DNA from: an uncultured Clostridia bacterium
GTDB lineage: Bacteria; Bacillota; Clostridia; TANB77; CAG-465
Direction: 5' to 3'
Length of the DNA stretch: 64,000 nt
Assembly (NCBI GenBank): GCA_944387375.1
Contig: CALXEQ010000004.1
Coordinates: 119,695-183,694, forward strand
Positions within the stretch are counted from its first letter, which is position 1, and each line of letters starts with the position of its first letter. The position numbers and the translations under genes were made by a program. Shown here in pieces: positions 59,529-64,000 of this stretch. A model generated the notes under the pieces. It was given only the letters and a program-made list of their open reading frames with translations, was not told the origin of the DNA and ran no database searches.

Positions 59529-60875
59529 TTACTTTAACATTTGCTTTTCTTCTATACTCATTTTTTCTATAGCATACGATTTTAAAATACTAGGTATCTT
59601 TTTTATTTTATTTTTATTTACTAAATATTTTAATACCTCTTTAGAATTTACTTTATATAACTCACGTAAAACCCAGCCATTTGCCTTTTGTATAAGATGA
59701 TACTCATCATAAAAAACATCATCTATTACTTTAAATATAGCTTTATATCTATTTTCCTTAGCTAAGTATAGTAAAGATACTATACCTACTCTTTTTATAA
59801 ATATATTGTCAGATTTTGTATAAATGCAAAGTATATTATATATTTTATCATCACTTTCATTTATAAGTTGCTTACCTATACATGTAGGTGCACACGCATC
59901 TACAAGATCCCAACTATTTAAATATTCAATATGTTCATCTATAAATGCTTTTATATTTTCTTTATTATCTTTATTTATACAATATGCCAAGCAAAATACA
60001 GCAAATCTTCTATAATCATGTATATTAGATTTTATAAAATATGATAAGGCTTTTTGTGAAATTATATTATACCATACTTTTGTAAGTTTTCGTAGTGTTG
60101 GTACTTTTATTCCAAGTAAAATATTTGGTGTATTAAGTATTTTAGTCTCAAAATTTATATCTGCCTCTTTAGGCAGCTTTTCTATTTGCTTTATTATATT
60201 TAATATACAAATTTTATCAAATAAATCATCTATACTTTTAGTAAGATAACTTCCAACTACTATACTATTTATATTATTTCTAATTGGATAAATAATAGTT
60301 TCATCATTTATGCCACCGTCTATTTGAATATATTTATTTTTATATTTAGCATTTAGCTCTTCTACCTTTTTTGTAACTGAGTCTATATATTTTTGACAAC
60401 CAAATCCTGGTTCAACCGACATAATAAGTACTTTATCTATCTTCTCAATATATTTTTCTAAACAAGATATTTCAGTTTTAGGCTTTATTGAAACACCTAT
60501 TTTTAAATCTCCATTAAGTTCATTTTTCTTATTAATTAAATAATTTAATGCATATTCAAAATTTTCTATTTCATAATGTATTGTTATATCCCTGCATCCA
60601 TTTTCTATTGCTTTATCTATATATCCATCTTCTACAGGTTTTGCAACCATAAGATGAGTATCAACATAAAAACCATTATCTTTTACTATCTTTATTTTTT
60701 CAATATCTATTCCAGTATTTGGTACAAATACATTATCCATAACATCAAAATGAATAGTAATATTAAATAATTCATCTGTTTTTATATTAGATAACTTTTG
60801 CTCATACTCTTTTAATTTATCTAAAAAGCATGATATATTTTCTACATTTAAAATAGATATAGATAAATTACTCAT
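59529..60875 (-). CDS. Ribulose-phosphate 3-epimerase fused to AlkD-like DNA glycosylase
   Basis: 448 aa in one frame, GAGGTGA site. Residues 1-225 are a complete TIM-barrel epimerase: LSISILN, IHFDVMDNVFVPN (His42, Asp44), VDTHLMVAKP (His74), MSVEPGFGCQKYI, IQIDGGIN (Asp186), VVGSY. Residues about 228-448 are HEAT-repeat AlkD: NILLGIKVPTLRKLTK, NSWDLVDACAPTCIG (Trp322, Asp326), IQKANGWVLRELYK (Trp401). The metal/catalytic set of Rpe and the DNA-contact residues of AlkD are kept. It links the pentose phosphate pathway with repair of alkylated bases, an odd pair. The two catalytic sites may act separately. Confidence 0.85.
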   Translation of the reverse strand: MSNLSISILNVENISCFLDKLKEYEQKLSNIKTDELFNITIHFDVMDNVFVPNTGIDIEKIKIVKDNGFYVDTHLMVAKPVEDGYIDKAIENGCRDITIHYEIENFEYALNYLINKKNELNGDLKIGVSIKPKTEISCLEKYIEKIDKVLIMSVEPGFGCQKYIDSVTKKVEELNAKYKNKYIQIDGGINDETIIYPIRNNINSIVVGSYLTKSIDDLFDKICILNIIKQIEKLPKEADINFETKILNTPNILLGIKVPTLRKLTKVWYNIISQKALSYFIKSNIHDYRRFAVFCLAYCINKDNKENIKAFIDEHIEYLNSWDLVDACAPTCIGKQLINESDDKIYNILCIYTKSDNIFIKRVGIVSLLYLAKENRYKAIFKVIDDVFYDEYHLIQKANGWVLRELYKVNSKEVLKYLVNKNKIKKIPSILKSYAIEKMSIEEKQMLK

Positions 60876-60953
60876 TATATCACCTCGTTTAACAACGCTA
60901 TTTTAATATTACTATACTTATTGCAATAATTCAAGAAAAAATTTATATTTAAA

Positions 60954-60980
60954 TAAAAAAATAGGTTATTAAACCTATTT
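60954..60980 (-). terminator. Terminator of rsgA
   Basis: AAATAGGTT (60959-60967) pairs with AACCTATTT (60972-60980), with T-run on the minus strand; it overlaps the rsgA stop. Confidence 0.75.
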
Positions 60981-61880
60981 ATATCTTCTATCATATTGTT
61001 CCTTTAATTTTTGGTAAATATACACATACCTTTCATATCTTCCTTTATCTATATTTTTCTTTTCTACATTTTGCTTTATAGCACATACATCTATACTTTC
61101 TAAGACATGCATACAGTCGTCATAATTACAACTATATTTTAAAAATTCAGGATAATACTTTGTTAATTCTCTATATTCTATATCATATAATTCATAACTT
61201 GAAAATCCTGGTGTATCTAAGATATATGTATCATCACCTATTGTATATAATTTAACAGCCTTTGTAGTATGTTTTCCTCTTTTTGTTTTCTTTCCTATCT
61301 CTCCAATTTCTATAACCTCTAATTTATCTATTATTTTTTTAGTAATAGAGGATTTTCCAACACCACTATTTCCAGAAAAGGCAGATGTCTTACCTTTTAT
61401 TAGCATTTTTAATTTATCTATTCCATCACCATTTTTAGCACTAACATAGACAATATCTACACCAATGTTTGAATAGATACTATTTATATACTCTAATTCT
61501 TCTTTTACTACTTTATCTTCACTTATAAGGTCTATTTTATTAACACAAATTATTGGTTTTATATTTTTAGACATACATAGCACCAATTGTTTATCTAATA
61601 GTATATAATCTGGAGACGGGGCTCCAACAGACACCACTATAATCATTTGATCAATATTACTTACTGGCGGTCTTATAAGAGAGTTTTTTCTTTCTATTAT
61701 ATCCTTTATCATATAATCTTGACCAATTTTTTCTACTTTTACAATATCACCAACCAATATATTTTTACTCTTTTTTAAATTACCTCTAAGTTTTGATTGA
61801 ATGATTTCATTTTTATGCTCAACACTCAAATAGTAAATATCTAAATCTATTCTTATTACTTTTGCTAATATATCTTCCAT
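60975..61880 (-). CDS. rsgA: Ribosome small-subunit-dependent GTPase RsgA
   Basis: 301 aa circularly permuted GTPase of 30S maturation. N-terminal OB fold (DLDIYYLSVEHKNEIIQSKLRGNLK...GDIVKVEKIGQDYMIKDII), then G4 ICVNKIDL first, G1 FSGNSGVGKSSI later, G3 DTPGF, and a C-terminal zinc cluster (CNYDDCMHVLESIDVCAIKQ). Normal length. GGAGAG site. Confidence 0.95.
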   Translation of the reverse strand: MEDILAKVIRIDLDIYYLSVEHKNEIIQSKLRGNLKKSKNILVGDIVKVEKIGQDYMIKDIIERKNSLIRPPVSNIDQMIIVVSVGAPSPDYILLDKQLVLCMSKNIKPIICVNKIDLISEDKVVKEELEYINSIYSNIGVDIVYVSAKNGDGIDKLKMLIKGKTSAFSGNSGVGKSSITKKIIDKLEVIEIGEIGKKTKRGKHTTKAVKLYTIGDDTYILDTPGFSSYELYDIEYRELTKYYPEFLKYSCNYDDCMHVLESIDVCAIKQNVEKKNIDKGRYERYVYIYQKLKEQYDRRYK

Positions 61881-61932
61881 ATTCTCTCCTTAATATACAT
61901 ATATATTACTATAAAATAATAAACTTTTCAAG

Positions 61933-61957
61933 AAAAAAGAAGCTTAATTTAAGCTTC
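61933..61957 (-). terminator. Terminator of the DUF402 gene
   Basis: GAAGCTTAA (61939-61947) pairs with TTAAGCTTC (61949-61957); T-run on the minus strand. It overlaps the DUF402 stop. Confidence 0.75.
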
Positions 61958-62534
61958 CTTTAACTTTATTTTTCCTATATTTATAATAATCTTTAAGTCC
62001 TCTATTTACAAATATATTATTATTTGTAAGTAGTTCTTCCATAAGTGAGTTTGCGACTTCATATGCAAGGTCATACTCTTCTTGATCTATTTTTCCATCA
62101 TTTAATGCATCTTTTAATTCATCTCTATCATCAAGTAATATAAAATTATCTGTTTGTGTTGCCACCTTTTGATAATATATAACATCTAAATATAAATCAT
62201 TATAAAATGGTATGTCTTTTCCTTCAATTTTTCTTATTTCATTTTGAAGTATTATATCAAAATAATATTCTAATATTTGCTCTTTATCATTTATATGAAC
62301 TCTTACATTATATAATTTATCTAAAGGTGTATATTCAAGGATAGTATAATTTTTATCAAGCTTTGTAATCCACCTACCATTAACAGGTATTTTATGTGGC
62401 TTTGTTAAATCATTTACTTCTTTTAAAGTAATATATGAGTTTAAGCTTTCATCTTTTACTATGGTAACAGTCATATCTGTTACTTCTCGTGTTTGCTTTT
62501 TTCTAACATCTACCCATTTGTCTAGTGTTTTCAT
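61944..62534 (-). CDS. DUF402-domain protein
   Basis: 196 aa from the ATG at 62534, whose stop-start ATGA overlaps the end of the guanylate-kinase-like gene; GGAGG 7 nt upstream. DUF402 core: ILEYTPLDKLYNVRVHINDKEQILEYYFDIILQNEIRKIEGKDIPFYNDLYLDVIYYQ, then DDRDELKDALNDGKIDQEEYDLAYEVANSLMEELL. Some DUF402 proteins are nucleoside diphosphate phosphatases or RNA-associated (FAU-1/Ntdp). Close coupling to a nucleotide kinase fits nucleotide work, but the function is inferred. Confidence 0.8.
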   Translation of the reverse strand: MKTLDKWVDVRKKQTREVTDMTVTIVKDESLNSYITLKEVNDLTKPHKIPVNGRWITKLDKNYTILEYTPLDKLYNVRVHINDKEQILEYYFDIILQNEIRKIEGKDIPFYNDLYLDVIYYQKVATQTDNFILLDDRDELKDALNDGKIDQEEYDLAYEVANSLMEELLTNNNIFVNRGLKDYYKYRKNKVKGSLN

Positions 62535-63224
62535 AGGCATTCCTCCATTTCCTCTTTATCTTGTAATTCTTGTTGTCTAGCATAATAATTATCTAAAAAC
62601 TCAACATTTACTGGGTTGTGTAAACTCCTAGAACATAAAAATTTCATAGTATCTATATCTACATCCCCCCAACTTGTACCATGTTCTTTTACAAGATGCA
62701 TAATTTGTTCAATTTCACTTGCTGCTATATCTTGGTCATCATTTATTACTAACCAATCACATACTTGCTTTACTTTTGGAATTTGTCTTATATTTCTGTT
62801 AAGTCGTGATTTGCTTCTACCTTTCATTTGAGAAAGTAGCCTTTGAACATTTGGTGGCATCAAATATACATATATTGAGTTTTTATACTTTCTTTTAAAT
62901 TCTTCAGCTCCATCAGAGCCCATATCCATTATTAAGTATTTTCCTTGTAGTTGCTTTGAACTCATATCAAGTATAGGAGCACCGATAAGAACGTCCATCT
63001 ACTCTTGAACATGCCATAAGTCTACCCTGAACAAATAATCTATCATATTCTTGTTGTGAAATAAATGAATATTGTCCTTGCTCATCTTCATCAGGTCTTC
63101 TTGGTCTTGTAGTATATGTAGATATTCTTTTATATTCATCAGGATTTCTTGGAAGCAATTTATTAATTACAGTTCCCTTTCCCCCTCCACTAGGACCAGA
63201 AATTACCACAAGTAAATTATTCAT
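62531..63224 (-). pseudogene. Guanylate-kinase-like gene with a single frameshift
   Basis: ATG at 63224 (AGGAGAG) gives a Gmk N-terminus: VVISGPSGGGKGTVINKLL (P-loop), RISTYTTRPRRPDEDEQGQYSFISQQEYDRLF, VDGRSY. The frame then leaves the kinase pattern; one extra base at about 62984 (a C on the minus strand) separates it from the continuation GAPILDMSSKQLQGKYLIMDM...YLMPPNVQRLLSQMKGRSKSRLNRNIRQIPKV...DWLVINDDQD (to 62531). Removing it restores the expected Y-G-x-P. The joined protein would be about 230 aa (usual 205). It may be a pseudogene, an assembly error or a programmed shift. The sequence is also divergent from standard Gmk, so a second gmk may exist in the genome. Confidence 0.75.
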
Positions 63225-63225
63225 A

Positions 63226-63831
63226 TTATCTCTCCTCTTTACATTTTTTTATTAAAATTAAGTAGTTCCATCTACTTAGGAATTTTCCTTTTTCTTGTTT
63301 GAAATATTGTAATTGTGAAACATATTCAATTTTAAACTTTTCAAAAAGCTTTGGAATTATATTCATATCAGCATAAAAGTGTGGTACTCTGTATTCAACA
63401 CCAGGATCCATTCTTCTTTTAGTATTTTCATCTACTTTTAAATTTTTTGGATCTTTATATAAATCTGAATTTTTAGACCCTAGTGTTAAAAAACATTCAC
63501 CATCATATTTTAATATATCATATAGTTTTTTTATTATAACTTTTATTCCTTCTGTATCTGTATGCGATATAACATTTCTACATAATATACAATCAAAAAA
63601 CTCATTTTCATATGGCATATTAAGCATATCACCAGTTTGAATATTTATATCTAATTTATGTATTTTAGAAATTTCTTTAGTATATTTTACCGCATATTCT
63701 GATTTATCTAAAGCATATGTGTCAAAACCATTTTGTGCATAAAATATCGTATTTCTTCCACATCCACAACCAAGATCTATCACGACACCATTCTTAATAC
63801 AACAAAAAATTGTGAGTGAACAGGATTTCAA
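63226..63831 (-). CDS. SAM-dependent methyltransferase, 5' end probably replaced
   Basis: 201 aa as it stands. Class I methyltransferase: motif I VVIDLGCGCGRNTIFYAQNGF, ALDKSEYAVKYTKEISK, motif III FDCILCRNVISHTDTEG, LKYDGECFLTLGSKN. The family normally begins with about 35 more residues before motif I; here they are replaced by MKSCSLTIFCCIKNG, encoded by one of two short direct repeats at 63804-63873, with no ribosome site before the ATG. This suggests a rearrangement or insertion cut the 5' end, so the gene may be inactive. It ends 2 bp before the gmk-like start. Confidence 0.65.
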   Translation of the reverse strand: MKSCSLTIFCCIKNGVVIDLGCGCGRNTIFYAQNGFDTYALDKSEYAVKYTKEISKIHKLDINIQTGDMLNMPYENEFFDCILCRNVISHTDTEGIKVIIKKLYDILKYDGECFLTLGSKNSDLYKDPKNLKVDENTKRRMDPGVEYRVPHFYADMNIIPKLFEKFKIEYVSQLQYFKQEKGKFLSRWNYLILIKKCKEER

Positions 63832-63873
63832 CTTGGTAATAAGAAAAAATTTGTGAGTGTTTCGGATTTAAAC
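63804..63873. repeat. Pair of imperfect direct repeats
   Basis: 63804-63832 and 63844-63873 share AAAAAAT(T)TGTGAGTG, then GGATTT and AAC, spaced 40 bp apart. Their origin is unknown: remains of an insertion-sequence end or a tandem duplication are possible. Confidence 0.5.
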
Positions 63874-63875
63874 GC

Positions 63876-63907
63876 AAAAAAAAGAACAAACCATTTCTGA
63901 TTTGCTC
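63876..63907 (-). terminator. Terminator upstream of the truncated methyltransferase
   Basis: GAACAAACC (63884-63892) pairs with GATTTGCTC (63899-63907) with G-U pairs; an 8-T run follows on the minus strand. It would block read-through from the right into the methyltransferase. Nothing more is recognised between 63908 and 64000. Confidence 0.65.
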
Positions 63908-64000
63908 ATATCACTATTCCTACAACTTGTAATTTATGATTTACTTATTACTTTTTTCTGTCAACTTTTTTGTTTACACTATTGCTAATAATATAGAAAT

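Noticed and set aside
1..64000. CRISPR array
   Set aside because: No regularly spaced repeat was seen; the short direct repeats at 63804-63873 occur only twice, without spacers of constant length.
1..64000. T-box riboswitches before lysS, glyQS or argS
   Set aside because: Gaps upstream of these genes are short or lack the conserved T-box sequence and terminator.

Overview
The window is about 27-30% GC by eye, tightly packed and mostly transcribed leftward (minus strand). Strong AGGAGG-type ribosome binding sites, LexA boxes of the Bacillus/Clostridium type, a dipicolinate synthase subunit (SpoVFB), CdaA, a dimeric-type glycyl-tRNA synthetase and an RNHCP zinc-ribbon protein point to a low-GC Firmicute. 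An uncultured gut Clostridia lineage is my best guess; the exact order is not provable from this sequence.

Region 1 (1 to about 10450) is an integrated mobile element. From the left it holds a Type II restriction-modification locus (cut-off endonuclease candidate, a 5-methylcytosine methyltransferase, an N6-adenine methyltransferase and a small HTH protein), a RepA_N-type replication initiator, a phage replisome-organiser-like protein, an excisionase-like protein, a Zn-ribbon protein, a two-gene cargo operon (a helical ESGSL-motif protein and a Zn-ribbon protein with a HEPN-like RxxxxH motif) and a tyrosine integrase. Beyond the integrase lies a 46-bp copy of the 3' half of initiator tRNA-Met, probably an attachment site. 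Two orphan genes follow, expressed from a symmetric divergent promoter (10902-12226).

Region 2 (12288-21715) is a mixed chromosomal segment: a Zn-ribbon-anchored parvulin foldase, a GNAT, an acyl-CoA synthetase, a metal exporter with its own Fur-family regulator and an almost ideal promoter/operator, a HhH-GPD-like glycosylase candidate, elongator tRNA-Met, trmL, a dCMP deaminase and a lipid kinase.

Region 3 (21738-50257) is mainly housekeeping on the minus strand: lysS, greA, cdaA, glyQS, a P-loop/Asp23 fusion, pnp behind a long 5' hairpin, fba, xth, rnhB, rsmI, prfB, rpmF, pseudouridine synthases, a glycosyltransferase/VTT pair, xpt, argS and a fused uracil permease-phosphoribosyltransferase preceded by a leader ORF and an intrinsic terminator.

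Region 4 (50510-64000) holds mgtC, a nucleoside kinase, rho, rimO, spoVFB, lexA with two LexA boxes, an ArsC/Spx-like protein, pfkA, a ribulose-phosphate-3-epimerase/AlkD fusion, rsgA, a DUF402 gene, a frameshifted guanylate-kinase-like gene and a methyltransferase with an abnormal 5' end next to short direct repeats.

The most interesting candidates are the ESGSL/HEPN-like cargo operon, the attenuator-plus-leader-ORF in front of the uraA-upp fusion, the pnp 5' hairpin whose mismatches become G-U pairs only in the pnp RNA, and the epimerase/AlkD and P-loop/Asp23 fusions. All functional calls come from reading motifs; no database search was possible.
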